The notes: generated from the letters alone by a model not told the origin. A DNA stretch of 64,000 nucleotides from Linepithema humile (GCF_040581485.1 NC_090128.1:41880931-41944930); one strand, 5' to 3'. Counted from the first letter of the stretch, positions 35,301-45,837 are shown. Translations and numbers: made by a program.

Positions 35301-36356
35301 TACTAGTCTATCGATGAGCACAGTGCCCCTACCGGTGACTTCACACACGCCATTGTCCCCGAGTGATACCGACTCGCCACTGCTTGGTTCGAACTCACTG
35401 TACCAGTCCCGTCGGTAAGTGATATGCCTGGACGCACCGCTGTCGGTAATCCAGACTTCGCTTATGTCGGCTGTCATGAGTCGTTCTACGACCTCACTGT
35501 TTGGCACTGTTTCCGATTTTACTTGTCGCTGTTTTTGTTCACTTGTCGTGGCGACAAACGCACACTCACGGGGTTCTTCGCCGGCACTGTCTTTGTCCCT
35601 TTTCTTTTTCCGGCAATCGCGAGCAAAATGTCCTTTCTTTTTACAATAAAAACACTCGACACTCGTATTTCTACTTTCGCGGTTTTCCTCCTTGTTATTG
35701 CTTTGTTTCACGGCGAACTTTTTCTTTTTGTTTCCGCCGAGACTAACAGCGACTAACGCTCGAGTGACGTCATCGTCACCTTCGAGTCTTCTTTCTTCCT
35801 TCAATAACCGTTCTAATAGATTATCAAGGGTTTGACCTTCTTCAGGTACACTGTCCCACGCTGTCTGAAGAGCGTTGTACTTAATCGGTAGACTTCCAAG
35901 AATCTTCGCCATTATGGCTGTGTCCGAAATCACTTCTCCCAGATCCTTCAGTTGAGACGCTATGTTTTGTACCCGGGACACGTGTTGTACAACCGACTCT
36001 TTTGATTCCATGGAATATCCGTGGAACTTTTGTAGCAGGAGCATCTTGTTCGACACTGATTTCTGCTCGTGAATTCTCACCAACTTGTCCCACATTTGCT
36101 TCGCTGTGGTGCAGTTGAGCATGGGATCGAGCTGAGAATCCTCTATCGACGAGGAAACTATGCACATGGCCGTCGCATTGTCTTTCACCCACTTTTTGCC
36201 TTCAGCAGAGTCTGCGTCTTCTGGCATCACTCGCGAGCCCGTTACGACGTCTTGAATCGCGTTCGCGACAAGCATCGAGTTCATTCGAAATTTCCACGCT
36301 TGAAAATTCGAGCCATCAAACTTCTTAATGTTTTTTAACAGAGTTGATTCCGACAT
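32352..36356 (-). CDS. Copia gag-pol polyprotein (1334 aa)
   Basis: Encodes all proteins for Copia replication in one frame. Order: UBN2-type gag (about 1-220); CCHC knuckle CFYCKKKGHFARDC (about 235); aspartic protease WITDSGASRHIT (about 305); pre-integrase zinc motif with H..H and CESCAFGKAHK (about 440-490); DDE integrase with HSDVCGPF, LRTDNGREY and NGKAERDNRT; type-2 reverse transcriptase with VFKVIRDTSGDVYRYKARL, FDVRTAFLHGEL and the catalytic box LFVDDG; RNase H with FSDSDFASD and STTEAEYVA. All key residues are present and there is no stop. Start at 36356 was chosen because gag similarity begins there (SESTLLKNIKKFDGSNF). Stop at 32352 lies inside the 3' LTR. Confidence 0.96.
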   Translation of the reverse strand: MSESTLLKNIKKFDGSNFQAWKFRMNSMLVANAIQDVVTGSRVMPEDADSAEGKKWVKDNATAMCIVSSSIEDSQLDPMLNCTTAKQMWDKLVRIHEQKSVSNKMLLLQKFHGYSMESKESVVQHVSRVQNIASQLKDLGEVISDTAIMAKILGSLPIKYNALQTAWDSVPEEGQTLDNLLERLLKEERRLEGDDDVTRALVAVSLGGNKKKKFAVKQSNNKEENRESRNTSVECFYCKKKGHFARDCRKKKRDKDSAGEEPRECAFVATTSEQKQRQVKSETVPNSEVVERLMTADISEVWITDSGASRHITYRRDWYSEFEPSSGESVSLGDNGVCEVTGRGTVLIDRLVNGKWCEARIENVLYVPKIRKNLFSVGVCTEKGFDVLFKGKQVTINHNGEVFGVGLQHVNQIYRMLFKVRKPSVVKEANVSTVNLRVWHERMGHVNNKVLREMTQKGLIRGVKLADTDNFFCESCAFGKAHKLPFKKNETKRNTKPGEYIHSDVCGPFSTKSIGGARFCIIFKDDASGFRYVYFMKHKSDVFNIFKKYEKLINNKFGKPMKVLRTDNGREYCNHEMKRYLEARGIELVNTAPYTPQQNGKAERDNRTIIESARTMIMAKKLPPSLWAEAVGTAVTVLNRVLPTGKEKTPYEIWFGKTPDVSHFRVFGSDAYMHIDKQFRKKLDPKAIKLILVGYQNDSMNYRLYNPQNKKISISRDVTFNEKSQLGAEKGEEFQYILPADEDKDVAEPVELQPEEDQEDQEEPERNKQPEDPLEKGQNQSDSVRQLRDRTNIRRPVRYEIDFAEYNPPNTFQEAMNSAEAEKWAEAIQEEFDAHEKNETWSIVPRIKGRKAIDSKWVFKVIRDTSGDVYRYKARLCAQGFQQKEGLDYTETFSPVVRYDSLRVLLAIVTEQDLELSQFDVRTAFLHGELKEEIYMEIPEGLNIKREEKCGSVCKLNKSLYGLKQAPRCWNEKFREFLEKYQFHETEADKCILRGRVDGVNVFLALFVDDGLIAAKTSKALESVIKSLSNAFEITIGDGNLFVGVQIERNRVKKTMFLHQEAYVKKILNKFKMIDAKAASVPADPHARLVPKDRDDENPSKIPFREAVGSLMFLAVVTRPDIAYSVNSVSKFLSNHNESHWQAVKRIYRYLIGTAKVGIMYKSGGSNSELHGFSDSDFASDVETRRSTTGYAFCLSNGIVTWSSQRQKLITLSTTEAEYVAAAAAAKEAVWLRKLLNDLGYVQVTATVLRLDNQSAIRLIKNPEFHKRTKHIDIKHHYVRETVERRKISVEYVPTDQQLADMFTKALPKTQFQLLCNGLGIGFSTHSNGGSVGK

Positions 36357-36502
36357 TTTCGTTCGATTATTCTCCCATACGCGTTTACCGGTACACTACA
36401 ATGGCGACCACGTGTCGACCATAAAAGAAAAAAAATCGAGATAACCGTTTTCTCTCTATCGCTCTCTGACTTCGATAATCGGGTGTTACGCAGGCTGCTT
36501 GC

Positions 36503-36516
36503 CTGGGCCCATAACC
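36503..36516 (-). promoter_or_regulatory. Primer-binding site complementary to initiator Met-tRNA
   Basis: Immediately inside the 5' LTR the minus strand reads GGTTATGGGCCCAG. This is the complement of the anticodon stem-loop of initiator methionine tRNA (CTGGGCCCATAACC), the internal priming site known for Copia elements. Confidence 0.85.
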
Positions 36517-36775
36517 TGTTATGATTATCGAAAAGAAAGAGGAACGACAGGGTTGAAGAGAAAGATGACTCTTAGTATATTTATAGATACGTTTTATTAG
36601 TTTCGCGTTAACAAAAGAAGCTTCTTGCTGCACACGTATCGTAAGCAACGGTCACGGATCAACTAACTAAAATTTTTCAGTAACACAGGTATAGTGCGCT
36701 CTGCGCCTTAATACTAGGTTTTGCACACGCGTGCGCAGTGAACCCATCGACGTACGATAACTTTACTTTCCAACA
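36517..36775 (-). repeat. Copia 5' LTR
   Basis: Matches the 3' LTR base for base as far as I can compare. It begins TGTTGG at 36775 on the minus strand and ends at 36517 next to the primer-binding site. It should hold the promoter; no TATA-like box was assigned with confidence. Confidence 0.95.
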
Positions 36776-37689
36776 TATAATAGTTACAATAGTACTGAAA
36801 TAAATTCAATACTTTCAAAATTGTCGATTTTAAGTTGTAGAAATGTCATACATTCAAAAAATTCTGTAGTGTTATAAACTATGATTCAATTTTTTTAAAC
36901 TCAATATTTTTTTAATCTGTCCTCAGTCGATCCTCGAGTATAATTATATTTCAAATTTCATAAATACCAAATTGTTAAATTATGATATTTAAATAGGTTA
37001 ATAGCGACAGATGTTGATGTAATAACTGCTCGACAACTACTCCCATGCTGGGACGAGACGGCACTTAATTCCACCTTTAAAATTTCTATCAAGCATCATA
37101 AAAATTACACAGCTTTCAAATATGCCTATACAAACAACAGAAAATGATGACAAACGTGACATGATGTGGACACATTTTGAGAAATCATCTTTAATGTCCA
37201 TTCAACATTTAAGGGTTGTGATAACCACATTCACTTCCAACATTTCTTCGGCAAATGTCACATTTTGGGGTAGAAAAAATGACATACTATTTACATTTAG
37301 CGAAATGTATCACCCAACAAGTCCTATACTCTATGAAACGTGAAACTAGTATAGACAAATTTCCAAAAATAGACTATGTTGCATTCTGGGATACTCAACA
37401 CAATAGCACTGAGACATGGGGACTAATTATACACAGGTAATATTCAAAACTAAAATAAATTAATAAAAAATAGTTATTAAATAAAAAATATAAAACTATC
37501 GAATAATATAATTTTAAAACTAAAAGGGAGAGAGAGAGAGAAACATATTTTTATGGCTATATAAATTAGGAAATAGTTGATATCTATACTTGTGTCACAT
37601 TAAAAAGATATCATTACCTTTAGTTAGAATTAAAAATTGAAATAATCATTCTTTACTTCAAATCAGATTTTAGTGTAGCTTCAGTTTGT

Positions 37690-38116
37690 GACGTGACATT
37701 TTCGAGGTCCGTCACAAGGGCGAGAAAGCCCGATCGAGGAGGGAAATGTGAGGTCGGAAACCCCACCGCGGGGGGCGACGACCTCTCCCTCTTAATTCTC
37801 TTTTTGAGCGAATTGCGCGAGTCGTAGTGAGTGGCCAAACTCCCAATTTGTGACTGAGGTGGAGCAACCTTCGTGGGACCTACGAGGGATTCTGCAGACG
37901 GGACGACGGAGGCCCGGACGGCGTGCAGACAGATCCAGGAACAAGGGCAAGTGTTGAGCGCAGTTAGGATAAGAAGCGAGACACGTCTTTACTCGACAAA
38001 AGACAATCCAGAAGAGAGTGATTTATTTGTATCATTTCGTAGGTACAAAAGAACATCTTATTAAGTGCAGCATGGCGCGCGGTTCAAAAGAAAGAACAGT
38101 ATTTTCTCTTACAACA
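37690..38116 (-). repeat. Probable 3' LTR of a truncated Copia element
   Basis: On the minus strand TGTTGTAAGAG starts at 38116, directly after a purine tract GGAGTGAGGG (about 38117-38128), the expected 3' LTR start. The far edge is uncertain; I place it near GTCACGTCACAAA at about 37690. A second LTR is not present because the element is 5' truncated. This LTR is unrelated in sequence to that of the complete Copia nearby. Confidence 0.6.
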
Positions 38117-38239
38117 CCCTCACTCCTTAAATATTAGAAATTGCTTTATAGTAACAAACAAGAAAAAAAATTCAATATATTTATATATGTATAGCAAATA
38201 AAATAACTCTTATAGTTTCGCAAGTTTAATTTCTAAGTT

Positions 38240-39618
38240 TTAATGCACCAATCCAGCTTTGAGTGCACATGATGCATGTTTCGGTCCATTTACTGCTTTA
38301 GTCAAATTATCTGCTACCATTTCTTCAGTAGGAATGTATGTCAAGTCAATGATTCCATTTGCTACTTTCTCACGAATGTAATGATGGCGGACGTCTATAT
38401 GCTTGGATTTCGCTCTAAAACCATCTGTCTTGGCAAGTCCTAAGGCGCTTTGGTTGTCACATTTGATTTTTATTGCATTAGTTTTACTATTTAACCCCAG
38501 TCCCTCACTGAAGCTTTTAAGCCATAATGCCTCCTGAATTGTGGCCGACAAGGCCATATATTCAGCCTCTGTGCTTGATAGAGCGACTGTCTGTTGCCGC
38601 TTGCTCATCCATAATATTGCTCCTTTACACATCAGGAAAATGTACCCAGTACAGGAACGGCGCTTGTCTACATCCGACGCCCAATCTGCATCTGAAAAAC
38701 CGACTAAATCATCATTATCTGACTTAGAATAACGTACCTTAATCTCCATAGTGCCCTTTAAGTATCTAAAGATGCGTTTAACTGCCGTCCAGTGACTCTT
38801 GCCGAAATTGGAGTTGAAACGGCTTACATCGTTAACAGCAAAAGCGATGTCAGGGCGTGTGCCCTGTGCCAGATATAGAAGGCTTCCAACCGCCTCTTGA
38901 TAAGGTACTCCCTCAAGTTCTTGGTTTTCATCTTCAGTTTTTGGACTCATTTCAGTTGATTGTTTCTGATTCGGGTCGCTTGGAGTCGCCGCAGGTTTAC
39001 AATTGATCATGTTAAATTTTTCAAGTATCTGTTTTGTATATCTTGCTTGATCCAGACAAATAGCATCAGATTCATACGTAATACTTAATCCAATGCAATT
39101 GCTTGCCTTTCCCATATCTTTCATTTTAAATGCTTCACTGAGAGATTTCTTCAGCTGATCCTTTACTTTAGCATTTGCCCAGAAAATCAAGAAATCATCC
39201 ACATAAATGGCTATTATCAATGATGCATTCTGATTGTAAAATACACATGGATCTGCACGAGATTGAATAAGTCCGAAGTTTTTTAACTTATTCTTGAGCT
39301 TTTTATTCCATTCTCTGCTGCTTTGTTTCAAGCCATAAATGGCCTTTTTTAATCGACATACTTTGCTTTGTTCATTGTTCAATCCTTCTGGTAGCTCCAT
39401 GTATATCTCTTCAGATAAATCACCTTGCAGGAAAGCTGTCACGGCATCCATTTGATCTATCTTTAAGTTATGTTTGACAGCCAGGGCTATCAAGTATCTA
39501 ATTGACGTATATCTTACGACTGGTGAATAGGTTTTATTGTAGTCTACACCATAATTTTGCGAGTATCCTTTAGCTACTAACCTCGCTTTATAACGTGCTA
39601 TTTCTGCATCTCCATTGC
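38240..39618 (-). pseudogene. 5'-truncated Copia pol (reverse transcriptase and RNase H)
   Basis: The open frame runs from about 39618, where similarity starts abruptly inside the RT (NGDAEIARYKARLVAKGYSQ), through the catalytic IYVDDFLIF, to RNase H with FSDADWASDVDKR, SSTEAEYMAL and DNQSALGLAK, stopping at 38240. About 417 codons follow the first internal ATG. Gag, protease and integrase are missing, so it is a dead fragment, although what remains has no stop. Its sequence differs clearly from the complete Copia element 2 kb away, so it is another lineage. Confidence 0.88.
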
Positions 39619-39774
39619 GGTGTCAACCTCACTTAATCTTGTTATCAATATATGTTATTTGTTATCAAAATTTCGTGTTCTCTATAATAGCCTTATTTCA
39701 GACTCCTCTCTCCAAGTCTTTATTTTGCATCTCTCAAGAACCTCGCCCCTCTGCCATTTGTCGAGCGGGCTATA

Positions 39775-39780
39775 GTCGCA
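39775..39780. other. Polinton target-site duplication, left copy (GTCGCA)
   Basis: GTCGCA directly precedes the first base of the Polinton terminus (AGTAGTATG at 39781) and is repeated exactly after the other terminus. Six bases is the known Polinton duplication length. Confidence 0.95.
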
Positions 39781-39945
39781 AGTAGTATGTTGGCAGGTAT
39801 GGGCCGTCACAACAAACCCCCACCACCTACCCCGTCTAGGCCCCCCGCGGTGGGTCTGGCGCCAAAACATTCCCCCACTCCTCTCTGACGGGATGGGAAA
39901 AAAAAGATGGCGGCTACGGGTAAACAAGATGGCGGATGTTGACAA

Positions 39946-40235
39946 GATGGCGGAAATTTTTATTTTTTCGAATTGAGAAAATCCAAACGGGGTTCGAACC
40001 TGGATCGCTGGATTTCTAGTCCTGGTCCTAGTCTGCTGGGCTACCTATAGATCTAATGAAATAAGTCGTAGGGTCGTATTTATGGCAGGCGCGGGATGAC
40101 GTAAACTTTTTATTTTTTTCCGAATTGAGAAAATCCAAACCGGGTTCGAACCTGGATCGCTGGGTTTCTAGTCCTGGTCCTAGTCCGCATGGCTACCTAT
40201 AGATCAAATGAAATAAGTCGTAGGGTCGTATTTAT
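39946..40235 (-). repeat. Two subterminal units with a tRNA-like sequence (left arm)
   Basis: Two ~150-bp units (GGTTCG at 39991 and 40143) each contain, on the minus strand, a B-box GGTTCGAAC and, about 45 bases upstream, TAGCCCAGCAG or TAGCCATGCGG. The inner 39981-40048 copy fits the pol III A-box TRGYnnAnnnG. Between the boxes, CAGGA-CTAGAAA-TCCAG can form most of an anticodon arm. No acceptor stem pairs, so it is not called a tRNA gene. Mirrored at 58442-58731. Confidence 0.55.
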
Positions 40236-40264
40236 AGCTATGGGGCCTGGCAGGTATGGGACCT

Positions 40265-40800
40265 GGCAGGTATGGGGTATCAAAACAAACGACGTCACAC
40301 AGTCGCCTCTAGTCCGTGAAGGGAAGGGACGTATTTATGGTGGAGCCGCGTCTACATGAGGTACCCCGGACTCTCAGGCAGGTATGGGACATCAAAACAA
40401 ACGACGTCACACAGTCGCCTCTAGTCCGTGAAGGGAAGGGACGTATTTATGGTGGAGCCGCGTCTACATGAGGTACCCCGGACTCTCTGGCAGGTATGGG
40501 ACGTCAAAACAAACGACGTCACACAGTCGCCTCGCGAAGGGTCGTATTTATGGTGGGGCCGCGTCTACATGAGGTACCCCGTACTCTCTGGCAGGTATGG
40601 GACGTCAAAACAAACGACGTCACACAGTCGCCTCGCGAAGGGTCGTATTTATGGTAGGGCCGCGTCTACATGAGGTACCCCGGACTCTCTGGCAGGTATG
40701 GAGCATCAAAACAAACGACGTCACACAGTCGCCTCGTGAAGGAGCGTATTTATGGTGGAGCCGCGTCTATATGAGGTACCCCGGACTCTCTGGCAGGTAT
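40265..40800. repeat. Subterminal tandem repeats of the Polinton (left arm)
   Basis: Five tandem units: two of 112 bp and three of 101 bp, each starting GGCAGGTATGG (40265, 40377, 40489, 40590, 40691, and a partial one at 40792). Each contains AAACAAACGACGTCACACAG and GTATTTATGG. The start of the unit equals the bases just inside the element terminus (TTGGCAGGTATGGG), so the terminus is echoed along the subterminal region. Mirrored at 57877-58412. Confidence 0.88.
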
Positions 40801-41355
40801 GGGAAATGTAAACAAACATCGCCAAGGTGTCGAGCGGGGGATGATAGAACTACGACCTGTGAGCGGGCAAGTATGGGAGAACAAAAGAACGACGGAGTCA
40901 AACGGTGGATTCTGCTAGACCGATATTCGACGAGATGACGACTAAGGGGGTGCAAACGGTATAGAGCGTGCGCCGGTATAGCGAACAAAAGAACGCAGCG
41001 ACGAATGATCGGACGACTTTTAGTCTGATATTCGGCATGCTGGTTAAGGTGGCAGCGATATCTCGTGAACGGAATGAGCCACCCCGCGGATTGAGCGCGC
41101 TGTAAGGATTGTCGAGTGCAGGAGCATGCGAAAAGAGGAAGGAAACAAACACGAGAAATGGAATACAAAATCGTTTATTTGGAATTTTTTCTTAAGAATA
41201 CATAATTGAACTGACAAAATAAAGTTTATACATTTTATGATTTTCAATAGAATCAAATTTAATTATAAATGATAAAAGTATACATTAATGTATGAATTAC
41301 AAATATTATTTCAAAGCATGCATCGAGAAATGTTAAATATATAAAATAAAATGTT

Positions 41356-41877
41356 TTATTTGAAATTTTTAAAAATACATTGTTGAATATTACAACAAGT
41401 ACTTGTACGTACTTTCGTTTGCTCATTTTTTTTACAATGAAAAATTTTGCGATATAAGCATACTATCAGTCTGTCGTTTTGGTTATAATCATCGGTGAAA
41501 AGACGAAGAAATTGCTCAAGGTTGTAACCAAGAGACAAATAGTAAAGAAACACGCAACAATATTGGCCGCATGTTTGCGAAAAAAATCCTTGTAGCTGCA
41601 CGGTGTTCCATCGATACATGGTGGAATTTCGTCGAAGTCGCAGATGAAATCGTTGATCCGAGTGTGGCGGGATTCCGTAACTATCGAAATATGTGCCGGT
41701 ACCGTGCTCGTCGATGTAGAAGGCGACCCAGTGTCTTCCGGGGCGATCATGCTCGTCTGTATTAGCGACAATGGCTGTCGACCTCGTCCACACCCTCGGT
41801 AGTCTGTCGGCAGGATAGACTCCCACATATCTGACATTGAGACGACGCAACGCGTGTAAGATTTCCAACGAGTTCAT
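41356..41877 (-). CDS. Polinton adenain-like cysteine protease (left arm)
   Basis: Left-arm copy of the protease at 56800-57321, identical in protein sequence. Its start overlaps the end of the 357-residue gene by 116 bp in another frame. It is the outermost gene of the arm; beyond it lie about 1.5 kb of non-coding and tandem-repeat sequence to the terminus. Confidence 0.88.
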   Translation of the reverse strand: MNSLEILHALRRLNVRYVGVYPADRLPRVWTRSTAIVANTDEHDRPGRHWVAFYIDEHGTGTYFDSYGIPPHSDQRFHLRLRRNSTMYRWNTVQLQGFFSQTCGQYCCVFLYYLSLGYNLEQFLRLFTDDYNQNDRLIVCLYRKIFHCKKNEQTKVRTSTCCNIQQCIFKNFK

Positions 41878-42835
41878 TTGTCGCGTAACAAGACGGTGCT
41901 CGTGCGCGAGGAATTATTTGTATAGTAGAGTCGCAGGGGTTTATCTCCTTACGCGTAGAGTAGACGTTCTCGAATGATTGTGCGGAGATGGTTTGTTGAG
42001 CGTTGCTATCGGTAGGATATTCTTCTTTCTTCACACACGATATATCTTTTGCAATGTAATTACGTGATTGATTCTTGTCTTCTTCTTCTTCTTCTTCTTT
42101 TTTTTCCGTACGCCACGCCTCGATATTGCGAATTATATCGAGATTTTTATTCTTTTTCATAAAAACGCCGCTGTCAGCTTTTTCGCTTATGCTCCAATTT
42201 TCACGAGAAAGATCATCGCAGCTCGAAACGATGCTACACTCACTGCTGGTGTTTTGAGCGCCTATCCAACGTTTCAATTTGCCGGCGTTGCGTAACGCGC
42301 AAAGAAATTTGTCTGTAGAGCAAAATCGAAAACCGTGGTGAGAGCACCGATGTCCGCTCTCTTTGTCTTCCGGCAAATTTTTAAACGCCGGAGAAATTCC
42401 TTCTAAATTATATACGTTTCTGGAAAGTAGACGCCTCAGATAGCGGGCCTTTTCTTGCCCCCTGCTATAGATGTAGCGCACTCGACGTGTTATTTCTCGC
42501 AGTTGTATTACGAAACATTTAAGATCGGTTTCGCCATCGAACCACTCGATTCCGTGATAATTTCGCGAAAGCCAGTTGTTTTCTCGTCTCGATTTTTCAG
42601 GTAAATCGTCAAAGGGATAGGGAGGCGTCATAATCCAGTGTCCGATGATTGCGGAGTTAAGCGCGACAACAGCCACTTCTTTCGGAATAAACTTCTCGTC
42701 GGCATCGCGGAAACCCTGTATATCGATGACTATATCCATGGTTATGTCCAAGTACTCGCTTTTTCTTTTCAAACGAAGCGACGCCGTTCGCGTCTCGAAC
42801 AAAACTGAATCTCTTTCCGTTGCTTTACACGTCAT
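41762..42835 (-). CDS. Polinton 357-residue protein of unknown function (left arm)
   Basis: Left-arm copy of 55842-56915, same protein sequence. It lies between the capsid gene and the protease and overlaps the protease start. Confidence 0.75.
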   Translation of the reverse strand: MTCKATERDSVLFETRTASLRLKRKSEYLDITMDIVIDIQGFRDADEKFIPKEVAVVALNSAIIGHWIMTPPYPFDDLPEKSRRENNWLSRNYHGIEWFDGETDLKCFVIQLREITRRVRYIYSRGQEKARYLRRLLSRNVYNLEGISPAFKNLPEDKESGHRCSHHGFRFCSTDKFLCALRNAGKLKRWIGAQNTSSECSIVSSCDDLSRENWSISEKADSGVFMKKNKNLDIIRNIEAWRTEKKEEEEEEDKNQSRNYIAKDISCVKKEEYPTDSNAQQTISAQSFENVYSTRKEINPCDSTIQIIPRARAPSCYATNELVGNLTRVASSQCQICGSLSCRQTTEGVDEVDSHCR

Positions 42836-42909
42836 TTAAGAAAACAGACGTTAGGGAAAAATGTACGTAGTAGTAGTAGTAGAGGTGGGGGGTTTGACGT
42901 TATAAAAAC

Positions 42910-44246
42910 CTAACCGCCAAAATCGACGATAACTTGTCGAGAGGAGTCTATTTCTAGAATATTGTCGAACTCAGCATAAACGATACAATTAACGGTCGTG
43001 GTAAGCGCCTTATCAAATTTCACTTCTAATCGCAAACTACCATGTTTCGCGAGATTCCAATGTCCGGCGCAATGAGCGGACAAGTCGGGGGTAAGATCAA
43101 AAGCGAAAAGAGTGTAGCCCTGGGCATAATCCTCTCTACTTATAGAATTTCCCTCGTTCAAGAAGTGAATGCCGGTTCCCGAGAAGAGCGTGTGGTAGGC
43201 TTCGACGTAAAGCTTTTCGTCTTTCGAGAAGTTCGGTTGTAACGGCCTACTGGGAATTTGCATACCATCGGCATACAGAGAAGAGAAATTTATACCGTAG
43301 TTTTTGAAATTAAACGGATTCAATTTTCTATCGCCATTAAACGCTCTGTTATCGACAAAGCCGACTATTACACGTTTCGGCAGTTGTCCGAGTATTACAT
43401 TATCTATCGATTCTCCTACGAGTCCGGCGTGAATCGTAAATGTTTTAACCTCGACTTTTGTGAGAGGATATTTGGCGGTGGTTTTACTCAACATTCTCGC
43501 GTGCGAGAGTAACACACCGGGGCTTATCTTTGCTCTTCTAACGAGCAGACTAGCGTCTAGAAGACGTATTTTTGACACCGAATTAGATTCCATGAGGCAA
43601 AACGAATCTTTCGAGCGAACGAGCCTCATTCTAACTTCCACCCCGTTGATTAGGAATTTATCCTGATTGAAAACGTCGCAGTGAAGATGCCCTATGAGAT
43701 CTAACGCCTGTCCGTCTCGAATGTAACGCGAGCGTCTCACGAGTGCCTGATTCGTGGCTTGCGACTCTAGGAGAGCGTCCATTAAGCCCGGGGTATCCGC
43801 GTCCCACAAGCAGGAGGTCAGATGGGAGTTTTTTGCGGGTGAAGAATAATTTAATAACGCCTCGATGTAAGCCCGATACGCGTAAGCGTTGTTTGGGGGT
43901 GACACGAGTTTTTGATTGAAATATATGTCGATTTGGTTGAACATGGAATGCAGTAAATGATTTACAGGGCCTACTTTGAACTCGGGGGTGCCAGCGGCGG
44001 TACCGCCTCCTGCTAGGGGGAAGATTCTACGCGTACGCGAAGACTCAACATGGTGTGTGTGAGATCTAGATAATCTTCCCCATGGCCGGGTATGACGAAT
44101 TCTATAGGCGCGTCGTCCGCGAGCGACGTTACGGGTTTGTAATAAATCCATTGCGATCTCTCGATGCTGGTTTGTGTAGGCGGTAAAGAAAAGAGATCGA
44201 GTTCACTCTTTAAGCACTCGTTTGAATGTGTATGAAGAAAGGACAT
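42910..44246 (-). CDS. Polinton major capsid protein, with a frameshift (left arm)
   Basis: Left-arm copy of 54431-55767. The N-terminal part reads in one frame from 44246 to a stop at 44013; the remainder reads in another frame to 42910. The frame change lies at the C-run 44016-44020, exactly mirroring the right arm. The open frame that starts at 44151 begins with about 40 residues in the wrong frame and is not the real start. Confidence 0.85.
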
Positions 44247-44275
44247 GCTCCGTAAATTCCTAATTCACACGTCGA

Positions 44276-44863
44276 TTAAGAGAATATGTCGGCTACACTG
44301 CGTTTCTTGACTCGACGGCAGCGTCCTGTGGATGGCTTTTTTTTATTGTTGGTCTTTCTACCTGCCGTGCGTATTTTCTTCGTTGCCCTTTTTTTGTTCG
44401 TGATTTTTCTTCGCGCGTTGCTATTCTTCGACGATTTCTTTTTGTTCGTCTGACGACGACGGCGCTTAGAAGCAGCGTTGCGTCTTACGTGACTGAAGAA
44501 AGGAAACTGAAGCGCAGCTGTTTTCGCGGATACTTTATAACCTGTTCCCTTCATCAAGCTAGTTATTTTTTCTTTGGCTTTTCTTTTGAGATTTCCGCTC
44601 GATTCCTTGAGACGAGATTTGACCGCCTCCTTGAACGGCGTATTATTTTCGACATCCTCCATCACGTTAACGCCGGCTCGTAAAGCTTCTTTACCAACCG
44701 CTCGTACACCTTTACTCAGATAAGGAAGCACCCTCCTGAATAATCCTCCGAGAAAACTACCGATTCCGTGTCCTCGTTGATAGGGTGCTCCGACGAAAAC
44801 CCTCGTGATTCCTCCGCTCCTACCTCCGCTATCGTAATATTCGTGGTCCTCCGGTCTAGCCAT
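44276..44863 (-). CDS. Polinton protein-VI/X-like basic protein (left arm)
   Basis: Left-arm copy of 53814-54401 with the same protein sequence: Gly-rich amphipathic N-terminal half and a lysine/arginine-rich tail. Confidence 0.75.
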   Translation of the reverse strand: MARPEDHEYYDSGGRSGGITRVFVGAPYQRGHGIGSFLGGLFRRVLPYLSKGVRAVGKEALRAGVNVMEDVENNTPFKEAVKSRLKESSGNLKRKAKEKITSLMKGTGYKVSAKTAALQFPFFSHVRRNAASKRRRRQTNKKKSSKNSNARRKITNKKRATKKIRTAGRKTNNKKKPSTGRCRRVKKRSVADIFS

Positions 44864-44892
44864 AGCGAGCGGCTTTTCCGACTGATTTTTTC

Positions 44893-45837
44893 TTACTGGA
44901 AACGTCTAAAGTGCAACGTCACCGTTAGCGTTCCCGATTGGAATGGTATTCTTTTTCCGAATTGATCTTTTATATCTATTTCAATCCTGCGGAAATACGT
45001 TTGTCGTAATGGGATATAATGCGGGACGGAGAAATGTTTCACTTGATTCGCGCCGTACGCGTAATAATGTCCGTAATGTTGCAGCTCGACCGGTACTATT
45101 CGAAGAAGTGGAGTTTGCACATCGCCGGTTATATAAGGTTCGCAAATATCGCAATAAACAAAGAGTTTATCGGGAATACCGCGCAGCAATCCGTGCGGTT
45201 CGACGGTATAGAAACTTCCAGCGCGCACTCCTTGTTCCGTTTTAAACCCGAGTTTAATAAAAGGCGCTGTAAAAATATCTTTGGAATTAGGTTTAGTCGC
45301 AGTGAGCGTGGTATAATGTGTGGTTTGTAGGCGATTGTTAGGCGTTGGTATGGCCCCGCCGCAGCCGAGTATTCGTAGTAGATTATCGGAAACGTTCATA
45401 TGATGAATCAGATTGCATTTATTTTCATCGCATGTAATGTTGAACAAGATTTTACCGCCGCTAGCGTCTTCTAGTTTCAAGTTAATATGCGAATTCGCAT
45501 CTTTGCAAGACGAATTAATAGCGGAGATAAGTTCCTCGATATTTTTGTAAATACCATTCGGTATTACGCCTTCCGTCGACGTTAACGGCGCCCCGTTTTT
45601 CCTCGTCTCGTGTCCATTTTCAATATCGACGAATCTAATGACATTTTCAACGTGGTTTATGTGTAAAAAAGTAGTGGGAAATTGGATCTCGTTAAGCGCG
45701 ACTTCCCATTCGCCGTGTAAGTGTATAGGTTGAGGTAATTCCGTGGTGAAGGAAGTGGTTGCATTGTGCGGAAAATAACGCATACTGCTATTGCTGGGAA
45801 GAATCAAGAGAAATTGATCCGTCCTCATTTTGAACAA
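44893..45837 (-). CDS. Polinton penton-like minor capsid protein (left arm)
   Basis: Left-arm copy of 52840-53784. One coding difference from the right arm was seen: glutamate here (HLHGEWEV) against lysine on the right, caused by a single base. The glutamate form is probably ancestral, because an acidic or polar residue is more usual there, but that is an inference. The start overlaps the end of the integrase-chromodomain frame. Confidence 0.88.
   Translation of the reverse strand: MFKMRTDQFLLILPSNSSMRYFPHNATTSFTTELPQPIHLHGEWEVALNEIQFPTTFLHINHVENVIRFVDIENGHETRKNGAPLTSTEGVIPNGIYKNIEELISAINSSCKDANSHINLKLEDASGGKILFNITCDENKCNLIHHMNVSDNLLRILGCGGAIPTPNNRLQTTHYTTLTATKPNSKDIFTAPFIKLGFKTEQGVRAGSFYTVEPHGLLRGIPDKLFVYCDICEPYITGDVQTPLLRIVPVELQHYGHYYAYGANQVKHFSVPHYIPLRQTYFRRIEIDIKDQFGKRIPFQSGTLTVTLHFRRFQ

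Larger units (their letters stand above)
32106..36775 (-). mobile_element. Complete Copia LTR retrotransposon
   Basis: Two 259-bp LTRs (32106-32364 and 36517-36775) look identical by eye and are flanked by a 5-bp duplication TATAA (32101-32105 and 36776-36780). The element reads on the minus strand, with the 5' LTR at the right. A single 1334-codon gag-pol frame lies between. Identical LTRs and an intact frame point to a very recent insertion, here in an intron of the M1-like pseudogene. Confidence 0.96.

Noticed and set aside
42910..44151. A 413-codon capsid frame starting at 44151 (and 54526 on the right)
   Set aside because: Its first ~40 residues are the wrong frame of the true N-terminal part, which starts at 44246 (54431).
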